From Sporosarcina luteola (lineage in GTDB: Bacteria; Bacillota; Bacilli; Bacillales_A; Planococcaceae), in contig NZ_JAMBOI010000002.1 of assembly GCF_023715535.1 (NCBI RefSeq), positions 496,001-560,000 on the forward strand: a stretch of 64,000 bases of DNA. Reading direction: 5' to 3'. Of this stretch, positions 54,163 to 63,031 are shown in pieces. Positions within the stretch are counted from its first letter, which is position 1; each line of letters starts with the position of its first letter. The translations under genes were made by a program, and so were the position numbers. The notes beneath the pieces were generated by a model. The model did not search any database and had not been told where the DNA came from. It was given only the letters and a program-made list of their open reading frames with translations.

Positions 54163-54957
54163 TTATTTTTCAAATACTTGATGGAGCACTTTTTTCGATT
54201 CGACGTTGTTCAGGTTTTTATAAATACAATTGTTCGGCTTGGTTCGTAGCGTTTTCGCAAATGAGTTTGCCAGTTCCGCTTCGCCGACTACGTATAATTC
54301 CTTCCAGTTACGCTCTTTCCTCATCTTTTCAACAGTTACGCCAAGTTCTTTGTAAAAGCGTTCAAGGTTTTCTCTTAGACGATCATCAAGGCCATCGCTT
54401 TGGCCTCCTCCAGACCCGCGTTGCAAAGATGAGCGCACGCTTTGTTGTTCTTTCCACACTTCAAGACCCGAGTCGAATTCATACGTTTTCTCGTCATTAA
54501 CAAAGCCCATCGCTGTATCTAAAATTCGCACATCTCCAAAGCTCGTCAAGACGATGCCTGCCTCAGGATAGGCCTTTAACATATACTCCATTTCTTCAAC
54601 TACAGGATGGTCTTCCCAGTGGAAGCTCGTCTTCACTTGCACTTGCACATAATGGACGGACCATAATTCCGGATCTAGAGACGCAAAAATAACGACCCCT
54701 TTATTCAAGTCGTTTTGATTATTTTCAATTTCCTTCGTCACTTTTTCTTTCAGTTTTTTAAACGCTTTGATCTCTTTTTCATCTTGGGAAGCTTCCAAAT
54801 ACTCGAGAATTCGCTTCAAACCGTTTTTCAGATGGATTTTCCATGCTCCATTTTGCTGTTCCGGATCTGCAGGGTTCGTATTCAAGTACACACTCAACAC
54901 ACAACGGGAATCACATTTAAATTCCTTCAGTTTTTGCAGTTCTTCACTAAGTGACAT
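54163..54957 (-). CDS. VLRF1/aeRF1-type release factor-like protein
   Basis: A 264-residue protein. CVLSVYLNTNPADPEQQNGA at the start, the middle GVVIFASLDPELWSVHYVQVQV, and LYVVGEAELANSFAKTLRTK near the end fit the bacterial aeRF1/VLRF1 group, relatives of eukaryotic release factor eRF1 and Vms1 domains that release peptides from ribosomes. The GGQ motif of eRF1 is not plain: the loop reads GSGGGQSDG (~residues 190-205), which does contain GGQ. AGGAGG lies 10 bases before the ATG at 54957. Family name from memory. Confidence 0.75.
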   Translation of the reverse strand: MSLSEELQKLKEFKCDSRCVLSVYLNTNPADPEQQNGAWKIHLKNGLKRILEYLEASQDEKEIKAFKKLKEKVTKEIENNQNDLNKGVVIFASLDPELWSVHYVQVQVKTSFHWEDHPVVEEMEYMLKAYPEAGIVLTSFGDVRILDTAMGFVNDEKTYEFDSGLEVWKEQQSVRSSLQRGSGGGQSDGLDDRLRENLERFYKELGVTVEKMRKERNWKELYVVGEAELANSFAKTLRTKPNNCIYKNLNNVESKKVLHQVFEK

Positions 54958-55048
54958 ATATCCCGAACCTCCTCCTAGTATGCTGTTATTTAACATACCC
55001 TATCCATTCCGATCTAAAACGGGAGGTTCGGTAATACATCAGCTTGAA

Positions 55049-55294
55049 TTAATCCAATTTCACCCTCAGGACCTGCCCAGATACTGCATCTACTTTCACT
55101 TCGTATTTGAGTCCTTGATTTGTACGGATGTCGATTTCATAGAGCAATACTCCATCATCGAAATCCAATTCAGCCTTGACGACCTCACCCGGCACACGTT
55201 TTAAAGCGATATCAATTGCTTGATCCAATGAAATGCTGCGATACCTAGGATTTTGCCAATGTCCTTCCCAATAACCATTAGTCATGTTATTCAT
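55049..55294 (-). CDS. PepSY-domain small protein
   Basis: An 81-residue protein matching one PepSY domain: SLDQAIDIALKRVPGEVVKAEL, DDGVLLYEIDIRT and VKVDAVSGQVLRVKLD. PepSY domains often inhibit peptidases or act in the envelope. No signal peptide is evident here. GGAGG lies 8 bases before the ATG at 55294. Confidence 0.8.
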   Translation of the reverse strand: MNNMTNGYWEGHWQNPRYRSISLDQAIDIALKRVPGEVVKAELDFDDGVLLYEIDIRTNQGLKYEVKVDAVSGQVLRVKLD

Positions 55295-55428
55295 TCATCT
55301 TGCCTCCAAGTCATTATTGGCGATCATGTTCAGCATATTCAATGGGATGTAAAATGTGCCCTTTCCGGCATAAAACAAAGTCGGAAAGCCATAGTATATA
55401 GGATGTCAAATTGAAAGGAGCGATCATT

Positions 55429-55587
55429 GTGGGAAGAGATAACCATAATAATAAGACAGGTGGAAATAATACCAGTTCCTTACCTCAGACACCTAAAAAC
55501 CAGAAAATTAAACCCGGTGATATGACTGAGGAGATTGCCAAGGAATTCGCAGAGCTGCGAAAGGCTAAAAAGAAGAAAAAATTGTGA
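55429..55587 (+). CDS. YfhD-like small spore-type protein
   Basis: A 52-residue, highly basic, hydrophilic protein. The MGRDNHNNK...LPQTPK start matches YfhD proteins (LPQTPK signature), which are small and found in spore formers. The C-terminal part is short and Lys-rich (RKAKKKKKL), lacking the usual second half. Start is the GTG at 55429 with AAAGGAG 8 bases upstream. Missed by ordinary length cutoffs. A terminator follows at 55601-55634. Confidence 0.72.
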   Translation: MGRDNHNNKTGGNNTSSLPQTPKNQKIKPGDMTEEIAKEFAELRKAKKKKKL

Positions 55588-55600
55588 TCGTAACAGAATA

Positions 55601-55634
55601 CCCCTACACCAGATAGTCTGGTGTAGGGGCGTCA
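55601..55634 (+). terminator. Terminator after the YfhD-like gene
   Basis: CCCCTACACCAGA-tag-TCTGGTGTAGGGG, a 13-bp perfect stem, then CGTCATTTTT. Confidence 0.85.
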
Positions 55635-55655
55635 TTTTTATTGATCGAAGTAAAA

Positions 55656-58600
55656 TTAATTATTTTGTTCCAGGCATTCATAAACCGCCATCATATCCCG
55701 TTTATCTAACTCGCGGATACGATTAAAAATGGGGATGTCTGCAACAGCTTCTGTATATAGGCTTTCATCCAATACATCACTTACCTTGCCTAAAAGCCAT
55801 GTTTGTACGTCTGTTCCCTCGACGACTTCACTAAGACCTTCCTCATTGATGCCAGTTGCATGGCAGCTTACACAAGGAATCGTTAATTTAAAAACGCCAT
55901 CGTGCAGATTATCTTCTGAAATCACTTTTTTACCTTTACAGAAAGGACATGGATTCGCCTTCCTGATTTTATTTATTTGGGTAATTAACTTTTTGTAACC
56001 GAACGCTTCATAGATATAGGTCAGTCTTTTATATTTACCATTTGTGAAATACTTATCGATGATCGTTTCTCTTGTTTCCTTCACATTTGGGAAATCACAG
56101 ATTGTCACTTTGTTATTGCTGCTGATCGATTCGATATTGCCTTTGATTGTTTCCCAAAATGGCAATACATTTTGCAATACCATTTCATAACCAGTAAAGC
56201 TTGCCTGTTCCAATTCGAAAATTTTCAGAGCGACTTGGGTTTCTCGTGGCAGCAAGGAGACATCTTCAGTCAAAATCATGTCGCCGCCTACAATCGACTT
56301 CAATTTGATGAGGACAGGCAACTCTCCTACAACTTTCAATACTTCCTTGATCGGATGTCTAATTATTTCACGAATATCCATGCCTCCAAATGTAAGCGGT
56401 TTATGATGATTTAATACTGTCCCTTCACATATTGGACATGTAATCATTTCTTTTGAAGCCTTCAGTTGCTCTTTAATCTCAGATTTTGATACGACCATAT
56501 ACATCCCAAGAATCGTATTAAAGCCAACCCAGGTTCGCCGTGTCTTGCCTTCCCTATCATAAAACGACTTCTCAAAATATCCGTACCAAAATGTATGCTT
56601 TTCTTTATCTGACATCTCATTGTAGCTCTTCGTCAGGTCATGACCTAACTCATTCTTAATTTCCTCAAACAGAAATTCCAGCTTTTCGTATTTATAAAAC
56701 TTTAGCACTTCCATTACATCCGGATGGAGTAAACCATCCCAGAATGGAACGTGTTTGTCTTGTATGACAAGATCTTTATCAAATACTTCAATCTGCAAGC
56801 GCCCCGAACATGATGGACAATGATTGTCTTTATTATAGAAGTCGAAGCTTCTCGTATCTTTATTCGTCGGATGCGTAGCCACGATATGATTGATGAGACC
56901 GCCCAACTCATAGAGAAAACTATATTGGCTATATAAATGTCTTTCAAGATCAATGGCTATGACAGGTGCGATTTGTTCTGATTCATATTCACCGTAAATC
57001 AACCGAGCCATTGATGACAAGCTTTTTAGAATGCCGCCTTTATAGATGTTCTCTGCGTTTTTAAAATAGGCGATATTATTTTCTGTTAAATAAGAGATGC
57101 CCTTTTGCTGTTTAAGAGTAGATGAAATATGCGACGGCAGCTCAATATCTTCCTTGTTTTTATTCTTGTAATGGTCATTATGACTAACAACATCTAAATG
57201 CGTAACAGGCTCACTCTTTCTCTTCCCAAAATCCACGATGTAATCCGAGCTTTCCATCATATATTCATTATGTTCAATCATGATGATTGAAACGGTTTCA
57301 TCTTGCAGAATCAGTCTAATGCTATCAATGAATTGGTTTAAAATGTTTTGGGATAAACCTTTTGATGGCTCGTCAAAGATAAATAGCGTATGCGGTTTTC
57401 TTGAGTTGGCAAACAGCTCCGAAACTAAGTGAACACATTGAAACTCACCAGTCGATAACGTCTGTGTCTTTCTTTCCAACGTCAAATAACCGAGTCCGAG
57501 TTTGATCAATAAGCTCAAACGTTTATGCGCGATGTCTTCATTTGGCAGTTCATCAATAATATCTTCAATCGACCGTTCGAAAATATCATCAATTTCGTCA
57601 CTGTACTTGTTGAGTTTCTGTTTAATATCAAGAAACGTTGCAACAGTCGACCTGCTCGTAATCGATTGGTTCCTGTCTTGCCCTACCACGACCAATTTAT
57701 CTTTCGGATATCGCTTTACAAAATCTTTCGCTACACATTCATTAATAAGTGTAGATTTACCGCAGCCAGACTCACCAGTGACCGTCACTAGTCTATTTTT
57801 CGGAATCTCAAATTCAGCCATTTGAATATTACGGCAGTAAAGATCTTTAAATACATAAGTTTCCGTAGGTTTTTCCTCATTCAACTCCTGAAAAACAGGT
57901 TGTGGACGAGGTGATTCTTCTACAATTTTTCCGCCATATTTACCACTGCCCGGTCCAAAGAATAATTGATCATCCGTTATATCGAGCACAGTGTCAGAAT
58001 GATCGATGAGCCAAATTTGATTTTTATAGCCCAATTTCTTAATCTGTTCTAAGATTTTCACTAGCGTTTGGCGGTCAAGACCGACTGATATTTCGTCAAT
58101 GATAATAACGGTATTTTCGCTTGCTGCCATGAACTCAGCCAAGTATAGACGTGTTAATTCACCGCCAGACAATGTACCCATAATCCGATTTATCGTTAAG
58201 TATCCAATATTCATATTGATAATGTTTTCGAGGATCAGTTGTTTCGCTTCACTAATATGTAATTCCTCGGCTAGAGAGAGAATGTTTTCAACGCTCAAGT
58301 TATTAATATCTGATATTGTATGTGGTTGATTAAATAATTCAATTGTATATTGCTCAACTTCTTTATTATACCGTTTGCCGCCACATGTTTTACATTCGAC
58401 ATTACTCGTACTTCCGCGTCCTTTACATTTGGGACACCAGCCTAATTCATTATTGAATGAAAATGTTTCCGGTGAAAGATTAAATTTATCAGCAAGACAG
58501 GAACGGATTTCCGTAAAAACGCCAGTATGTGTACCGATCGTTGAACGTGGATTTGAAGAAATGGATGATCTTCCGAGAAACAGCACTAGAGGCATCTCTT

Positions 58601-58826
58601 CCATTTTGATTGCACTGAAATTCGTTTCCATAATATTTGGGAATAAATACTGATATTCGGCCTTTGGCAATAAGGAGACAAGTCGCTTCTTCGATTCTTC
58701 TCCAATTGTTTGACTGAACGTTGTTTTTCCAGATCCGGATAATCCTGCAATGCCTAACGATTTATCTTCCGGAAGATCTGCATCTAATCGTTTAATATTA
58801 TTCGCGATTAATTGATTTATTTTCAT
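55656..58826 (-). CDS. UvrA-related ATPase with an extra degenerate UvrA-like half
   Basis: A 1056-residue protein. Unit 1: Walker A GLSGSGKT (28-35), zinc pair WCPKCKGRG/CKTCGG (131-149), LSGGE (219-223), Walker B IIIDE (241-245). Unit 2: Walker A GESGCGKST (351-359), LSTGE (457-461), Walker B LFIFDEPSKGLS (481-492), no zinc pair. Between Walker A and the zinc pair only ~95 residues remain, so the UvrB-binding and insertion domains are gone. Residues ~575-1056 read as a further UvrA: LKSLSSMARLIYG, IAPVIAIDLE, CPSCSG then FDKDLVIQD, CPICEG, CPFCKG/CVSCHATG, but with no Walker A. Start at 58826 with AAAGGG 7 bases upstream. Not UvrA itself, which has UvrB-binding. Function unknown; likely DNA-related. 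Confidence 0.85.
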   Translation of the reverse strand: MKINQLIANNIKRLDADLPEDKSLGIAGLSGSGKTTFSQTIGEESKKRLVSLLPKAEYQYLFPNIMETNFSAIKMEEMPLVLFLGRSSISSNPRSTIGTHTGVFTEIRSCLADKFNLSPETFSFNNELGWCPKCKGRGSTSNVECKTCGGKRYNKEVEQYTIELFNQPHTISDINNLSVENILSLAEELHISEAKQLILENIINMNIGYLTINRIMGTLSGGELTRLYLAEFMAASENTVIIIDEISVGLDRQTLVKILEQIKKLGYKNQIWLIDHSDTVLDITDDQLFFGPGSGKYGGKIVEESPRPQPVFQELNEEKPTETYVFKDLYCRNIQMAEFEIPKNRLVTVTGESGCGKSTLINECVAKDFVKRYPKDKLVVVGQDRNQSITSRSTVATFLDIKQKLNKYSDEIDDIFERSIEDIIDELPNEDIAHKRLSLLIKLGLGYLTLERKTQTLSTGEFQCVHLVSELFANSRKPHTLFIFDEPSKGLSQNILNQFIDSIRLILQDETVSIIMIEHNEYMMESSDYIVDFGKRKSEPVTHLDVVSHNDHYKNKNKEDIELPSHISSTLKQQKGISYLTENNIAYFKNAENIYKGGILKSLSSMARLIYGEYESEQIAPVIAIDLERHLYSQYSFLYELGGLINHIVATHPTNKDTRSFDFYNKDNHCPSCSGRLQIEVFDKDLVIQDKHVPFWDGLLHPDVMEVLKFYKYEKLEFLFEEIKNELGHDLTKSYNEMSDKEKHTFWYGYFEKSFYDREGKTRRTWVGFNTILGMYMVVSKSEIKEQLKASKEMITCPICEGTVLNHHKPLTFGGMDIREIIRHPIKEVLKVVGELPVLIKLKSIVGGDMILTEDVSLLPRETQVALKIFELEQASFTGYEMVLQNVLPFWETIKGNIESISSNNKVTICDFPNVKETRETIIDKYFTNGKYKRLTYIYEAFGYKKLITQINKIRKANPCPFCKGKKVISEDNLHDGVFKLTIPCVSCHATGINEEGLSEVVEGTDVQTWLLGKVSDVLDESLYTEAVADIPIFNRIRELDKRDMMAVYECLEQNN

Positions 58827-59029
58827 CTTGCCACCCTTTCCATTCATTACCTTTACTATTGCCAACTGTTTTAGACTTCAATACAAAACTTGTAAACCAA
58901 GCATAACCGAATCTGATACTATGTGCCATACTATATCCAGCTCTGAAAATCTATGTTTACAATTAAAACAAGCAGTCCGCCGTATTGATTGATTCATATT
59001 TTTGTTGCTACCTGCCCAGAGTTGGAACC

Positions 59030-59057
59030 TTGACTATTTCAATATTTTACGTATAAT
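59030..59057 (+). promoter_or_regulatory. Promoter of the guanidine riboswitch unit
   Basis: TTGACT (-35), 16 bases, TATAAT (-10). Transcription would begin near 59064, about 23 bases before the aptamer. Confidence 0.85.
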
Positions 59058-59086
59058 CTTAAGGAAAAGTATAAATAAAATGTTTT

Positions 59087-59206
59087 CTAGGGTTCCGCAA
59101 CTAGATGTTGGCCTGGTCCGAGAGAAAACTCACAGCTCAGCTGTGTCACGGAAGGATAAAAGCCTGGGAGAAACTGTTTATCAGTTATCTCCCAGGCTTT
59201 TTTTTT
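59087..59206 (+). ncRNA. Guanidine-I (ykkC) riboswitch with terminator
   Basis: CTAGGGTTCCGCA, CTGGTCCGAGAGAAAAC, GTCACGGAAGGATAAAAGCC and GGGAGA follow in the order of the ykkC-class leader as I recall it. The platform is GCCTGGGAGA/TCTCCCAGGC, a 10-bp stem followed by nine T. Guanidine binding stabilises the aptamer, which uses the 5' part of that stem (AAAAGCCTGGGAGA), and so prevents termination. The SMR genes start 38 bases later. Confidence 0.93.
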
Positions 59207-59244
59207 GCTTTTGGTAACAATTATTATACTGGAGGTTCTTTTAA

Positions 59245-59586
59245 ATGAATAAAGAATGGATAAAAGTTTATATTGCCGCTTTCTTTGAAGTTTTTTGGGT
59301 GATCGGTTTAAAACACGCAAATGACTTTTGGACTTGGGTAGGAACAGCTATCGCCATTTTGATTAGCTTCTATCTTATGATCATGGCAGGTCGGAAGCTC
59401 CCCGTTGGAACGGTATATGCCATTTTTGTTGGTCTCGGTACAGCAGGAACTGTGTTTTCCGAAATTCTTATTTTCGGGGAACCATTTAAGGTAGAAAAAG
59501 TATTATTGATCGTAGTTTTATTAGCAGGCGTCATAGGCTTAAAACTGGTTACAGTGGACAATGTTCAGGAAGGAGATGAATCATAA
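59245..59586 (+). CDS. ykkC: SMR-family guanidinium exporter subunit (YkkC type)
   Basis: A 113-residue, four-span protein. [20 protein letters not shown] holds the conserved span-1 Glu, then [19 protein letters not shown] and GVIGLKLVT, matching YkkC. With YkkD it forms a heteromeric exporter that extrudes guanidinium with proton exchange. The riboswitch upstream supports this over a multidrug role. GGAGG lies 9 bases before the ATG; stop and next start overlap (TAATG). Confidence 0.94.
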   Translation: MNKEWIKVYIAAFFEVFWVIGLKHANDFWTWVGTAIAILISFYLMIMAGRKLPVGTVYAIFVGLGTAGTVFSEILIFGEPFKVEKVLLIVVLLAGVIGLKLVTVDNVQEGDES

Positions 59587-59900
59587 TGGCATGGATTTCA
59601 TTAATCCTGGCGGGCTTGTTTGAAATGTTTGGTGTTGTCATGATAAATAAATTGCATAAGGACCGGAGTTGGCAAACATTGGCTCTATTGATTGCCGGGT
59701 TTGGAGCAAGTTTTATCTTTCTAGCCTATTCAATGAAAACACTTCCGATGGGTACAGCTTACGCAATTTGGACAGGAATTGGCGCATCTGGTGGAGCGAT
59801 TTTAGGAATGATATTTTTCGGGGAAGCAAGAGACTGGAAACGACTTGTTTTTATAGGCATGGTGTTAGGTGCAGCCGTTGGTCTTAAACTTGTATCATAG
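59586..59900 (+). CDS. ykkD: SMR-family guanidinium exporter subunit (YkkD type)
   Basis: A 104-residue, four-span protein: ISLILAGLFEMFGVVMINKL with the span-1 Glu, LPMGTAYAIWTGIGASGGA, and GMVLGAAVGLKLVS. It pairs with YkkC to form the guanidinium/H+ antiporter. It starts on the last base of the ykkC stop codon, so the two are translated together. A terminator follows. Confidence 0.94.
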   Translation: MAWISLILAGLFEMFGVVMINKLHKDRSWQTLALLIAGFGASFIFLAYSMKTLPMGTAYAIWTGIGASGGAILGMIFFGEARDWKRLVFIGMVLGAAVGLKLVS

Positions 59901-59912
59901 AGCAAAATATCC

Positions 59913-59958
59913 AATAAAAGCCTAATTTCTTAGGTACTAAAGAAATTCGGCTTTTATT
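59913..59958 (+). terminator. Terminator after ykkCD
   Basis: AATAAAAGCCTAATTTCTT pairs with AAGAAATTCGGCTTTTATT over about 18 positions with one mismatch; it also faces the convergent PP2C-like gene. Confidence 0.85.
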
Positions 59959-59968
59959 ATATAGCTTA

Positions 59969-60763
59969 TTAATTTTCAACACCATCGCTTGGAATGCTAC
60001 CTTGCTGCGAGATATTAACTGTCCAACCAATCATAGTCGTGCTGTCTCTTACATTATTCTTTTCAATTTTAGTCAGAATTAAAGAAAAGGCGTCTTCAAG
60101 TTGTTCCCCATCCAATTTCTTGACTAAATCAATTGGATTCAAAAAGGGCTCCCCCGGACATTCAAGTAAGCCATCCGTCGTCATGAAGATGCGATTTACA
60201 CCTTTCCTTAATTCCCGAATTCCTGAAGAGAAGCATGGCACGGCTTTATCGAACGTATTCACTTGACCAATCCACTCATAGAACTGCCTCTGATTCAATT
60301 GAAATTGGTTGAGCGCAATGAAATCAGGATGAAAAACGTACACTACGCAATCTCCGACAGAAAACCACCATAGATAGTTATCTTTTCGAATACAGATCAG
60401 ACAAGCCGTCTCTCCTTTAACCTTCTTGCATTGATCAAGAAATTTGTCACTTTGGAAGATGGATAGAAGTTTTTCTTGCAAATCGTGAAATCCCGGCTTA
60501 GCTATCAATCTTATAAGCTCATGTTGAAACTCATCCAATGTACGGATGATCAGTTCGGCACTCTCAGCACTGTAATGCGCATCTAAAATCGCTGCAAATT
60601 CCCAGTTCTCTCCTACCCAAACAATGCAGCCATCTTCGTTCTTATACTGTCCAGCGGAAGAATTTCCACCAAACCGTCCGACCGCCACACGATCAATCGA
60701 GCAAACATTTTTCTCGTCGATAAAATCCTTTTCACTACCAACCCAAGAAAACCTATTGCGCAT
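59969..60763 (-). CDS. PP2C-like protein phosphatase-family protein
   Basis: A 264-residue protein with the PP2C plan: NEDGCIVW, LDAHYSAESAE (in place of DGHGG), ETACLICIR, WFSVGDCVVYVF, MTTDGLLECPG and RDSTTMIGW (in place of RDNxT). The Asp residues that bind metal in PP2C are mostly kept, so it may still be a Ser/Thr phosphatase, though of divergent type. The start at 60763 has GGAG 8 bases upstream and overlaps the HIT gene by 11 bases. Last gene of the right-end operon. Confidence 0.78.
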   Translation of the reverse strand: MRNRFSWVGSEKDFIDEKNVCSIDRVAVGRFGGNSSAGQYKNEDGCIVWVGENWEFAAILDAHYSAESAELIIRTLDEFQHELIRLIAKPGFHDLQEKLLSIFQSDKFLDQCKKVKGETACLICIRKDNYLWWFSVGDCVVYVFHPDFIALNQFQLNQRQFYEWIGQVNTFDKAVPCFSSGIRELRKGVNRIFMTTDGLLECPGEPFLNPIDLVKKLDGEQLEDAFSLILTKIEKNNVRDSTTMIGWTVNISQQGSIPSDGVEN

Positions 60764-61202
60764 TGGTTTTCTCCAAGCACGAGCGCACCCGTTCACACAG
60801 CGCGATTATTTCATGATTCCCCCCTATTGGTGCATCGGACCAGTCCCGGACCGACATCGGGCCCCAATATTGCTCAGGAGTGCCTGGATAGCGTGGAACG
60901 ATATGCATATGCAAGTGAGGGACAGAATTTCCGGAGACGAGAGAGTAAATGTGCTCCGCCCCTTCAGTCACCATAAGTGCCTTGCTTACTCGTGCCATCA
61001 TACGCCCAAAGACAACTGCTTCCTCTTCCGTCATATCACCAAGTGTCGGGACATGCCTTTTCAGATCAATTAGTAGATGTCCCAAATAACCGGGTTCTCC
61101 ATTATTATCAATATGGCCAACGAATACGAAATCATCTTCATAGATTGTGATACCATCCGTTTGTAATTCTCCCAGGTGTTTTTTGCAAATGAAACATTCC
61201 AT
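60753..61202 (-). CDS. HIT-family hydrolase
   Basis: A 149-residue protein with the HIT signature HLHMHIVPRYPG and, upstream, GYLGHLLIDLKRHVPTLGDM. HIT proteins hydrolyse or transfer nucleotidyl groups (for example Ap4A or AMP-conjugates). MECFICKK at the start may bind zinc. The start at 61202 has GGGGGA 7 bases upstream; the earlier ATG codons at 61217 and 61223 lack such a site. Confidence 0.9.
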   Translation of the reverse strand: MECFICKKHLGELQTDGITIYEDDFVFVGHIDNNGEPGYLGHLLIDLKRHVPTLGDMTEEEAVVFGRMMARVSKALMVTEGAEHIYSLVSGNSVPHLHMHIVPRYPGTPEQYWGPMSVRDWSDAPIGGNHEIIALCERVRSCLEKTNAQ

Positions 61203-61234
61203 TTTCTTATCCCCCATTATCATAACTAAGCACT

Positions 61235-61693
61235 CTATTGCACCCTCTGGATCTGAATATATTCAGTGAGAATCGGCAAATCGGGCGGGCTTATATTACT
61301 AGGTAAATCATATATCGAAAAGAATTGCAAAAACGATACTTCATTTTTCTCCGCCATTAATTCACCATTATATTTATCACAAATATATGTGGCTACAACG
61401 TTATATACTTCATCGCCATGTGGATAATGATAATAAAACTCCTTACCGGAATAGACATTGAAAAATGATAGCTCGTTTGCAATTAGATTCGTTTCCTCAT
61501 AGAGCTCTCGCTTTGCCACGTCTTCCAAGGATTCTCCAAGATCCATTGAGCCCCCCGGCAACCCCCAACAGTTATTATCCGTCCGTAGTTGTAAAAGGAT
61601 TTGATTCTCTGAATTAACTACTATTACATTCGCCCCTACCATTATGAGTGGTCGAGATCCGACTAGTTCTCGCAATTCGCTAATATACCCCAT
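61235..61693 (-). CDS. Nudix hydrolase (first of two paralogues)
   Basis: A 152-residue protein. The Nudix box is GGSMDLGESLEDVAKRELYEE then TNL, with the catalytic REXXEE. It hydrolyses a nucleoside diphosphate linked to another moiety; the substrate is unknown. MGYISELRELVGSRPLIMVG at the start is almost the same as in the Nudix at 63032, so they are close paralogues. Gaps to neighbours are 32 and 17 bases. Confidence 0.92.
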   Translation of the reverse strand: MGYISELRELVGSRPLIMVGANVIVVNSENQILLQLRTDNNCWGLPGGSMDLGESLEDVAKRELYEETNLIANELSFFNVYSGKEFYYHYPHGDEVYNVVATYICDKYNGELMAEKNEVSFLQFFSIYDLPSNISPPDLPILTEYIQIQRVQ

Positions 61694-61710
61694 AGCCGCT
61701 ATCTATTCCT

Positions 61711-62556
61711 TTAATAAGTTGGACTCAATTCACTCCACACATCAAATTGATTCCCGTCTACATCCGAAAACACAAAATTGATACCTGCATGTCCCCGTTT
61801 TTCAATTTCTCCGACCTTCACATCACGTCCCAGTAATTCTTCATGCAGCATTTTTAAAGACTCTTCCCCATCAACTTCAAATGTTAGAGAAAACCGCTCA
61901 TTCCCATATGCATCTAAAAAGTTGGCCGTCTCATTTTCTTTCGCCATAACGAGAAAGAAACTTTGATTAGCCAAATTCATGATCACCTTGTCTTCGTCCT
62001 GATAAGTTAATTCAGCATCCAGCTTGTCTACATACCACTCAGCAGCCCGTTCAACATTAGACACAGGAATATACGAGGTCCCAACCCTTAGTAGTCTACT
62101 ATTCATTCGTCCGCTCTTATCATTTACGTCTACTAACTCAAATCGTTCACAGACAAGCAGTAAATCATCGGTGAACTCCAGTCCAACTTTGTCCAGTTCT
62201 CTTTTGAAGTAGCGTTCATGGATCTCCCTCCAATTCCGGTACGACCCATCACCTTCCGCCAAAGCAAACTCTTCCGTCACTTCATTCATCGGCATGACGG
62301 ATACATCTATCGTTTTAATAATTGCGACAGGCTCTTCTCGGCTATTCAGGATAATACTGTATTCCTCAATTACCGGCATTGGTTCATTCTCCAGTGCATA
62401 TAATACATGCGCTGAACAAGTCGCCGTCTTCTTTCCTTCAATTACCGATTGGGCTAGCTCATCCGCCGCTTCGCCGAACTTCCATGCACTGACTAATGCA
62501 GGACGTTCTTTATCTCCCCAAAAATGATTCCAATATTCCGTTGCAGCTTGGTTCAT
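61711..62556 (-). CDS. ASCH-domain and VOC (glyoxalase-type) fusion protein
   Basis: A 281-residue protein made of two modules. Residues 1-145 form an ASCH domain (PALVSAWKFGEAADELAQSV, EGKKTATCSAHVLYALENE, GDGSYRNWREIHERYFKRE), an RNA/nucleotide-binding fold. Residues ~150-281 form a VOC domain (TSYIPVSNVERAAEWYVDKL, HAGINFVFSDVDGNQFDVW). The start overlaps the SRPBCC stop by one base. The fusion is unusual; a joining by loss of a stop codon is possible. No gap or frameshift is seen between the parts. Confidence 0.85.
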   Translation of the reverse strand: MNQAATEYWNHFWGDKERPALVSAWKFGEAADELAQSVIEGKKTATCSAHVLYALENEPMPVIEEYSIILNSREEPVAIIKTIDVSVMPMNEVTEEFALAEGDGSYRNWREIHERYFKRELDKVGLEFTDDLLLVCERFELVDVNDKSGRMNSRLLRVGTSYIPVSNVERAAEWYVDKLDAELTYQDEDKVIMNLANQSFFLVMAKENETANFLDAYGNERFSLTFEVDGEESLKMLHEELLGRDVKVGEIEKRGHAGINFVFSDVDGNQFDVWSELSPTY

Positions 62557-63011
62557 TACTTACCCTCCTCATTTTCAGCAACATTTTTCACTCGTTCAAC
62601 AAAATCGACAACGACTTTATCATTGCCAAATAGCAAAAGCAACTTTACAAACCATTTCAGCGGCCTGTTGGATGTTGTGTAAATAAATCTAGTTTTATCA
62701 TCATCCAACTTTACCAGCTCATATCCCGCCGTTATTTCAAACATCCCACCAAGAGTAAAGCCGACTTTCATCTTTTTTTCATTTGGCGTATCTAAATAAT
62801 CGAGTGTTTCGACTTCATACTCCATGACTCGCTTACCTTCTTTGTATTTCTGCAAATAAATACTCCCAACCATTCCTTCAGTAACGGTGACGGGTTCATT
62901 CGAAACAACTTGCGGCATAATCTTTTGCATGTTTTCCAGCGAGCCGTCAAGGTACTTCCAAACATGATCAATCGGCGCATTAATCACAATTTCCTTCGTC
63001 CACTGCTTCAT
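62556..63011 (-). CDS. SRPBCC/AHSA1-family protein
   Basis: A 151-residue protein of the START-like fold: WTKEIVINAPIDHVWKYLDG, YLQKYKEGKRVMEYEVETLD and RFIYTTSNRPLKWFVK. It may bind a hydrophobic ligand. The stop overlaps the ASCH-VOC start (TAATG). A gap of 20 bases separates it from the upstream Nudix gene. Confidence 0.85.
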   Translation of the reverse strand: MKQWTKEIVINAPIDHVWKYLDGSLENMQKIMPQVVSNEPVTVTEGMVGSIYLQKYKEGKRVMEYEVETLDYLDTPNEKKMKVGFTLGGMFEITAGYELVKLDDDKTRFIYTTSNRPLKWFVKLLLLFGNDKVVVDFVERVKNVAENEEGK

Positions 63012-63031
63012 TCATACATCTCCTTTATACT

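Noticed and set aside
55656..58826. Standard UvrA excinuclease subunit
   Set aside because: The UvrB-binding region is missing and the C-terminal half is degenerate, so it is at most a paralogue.
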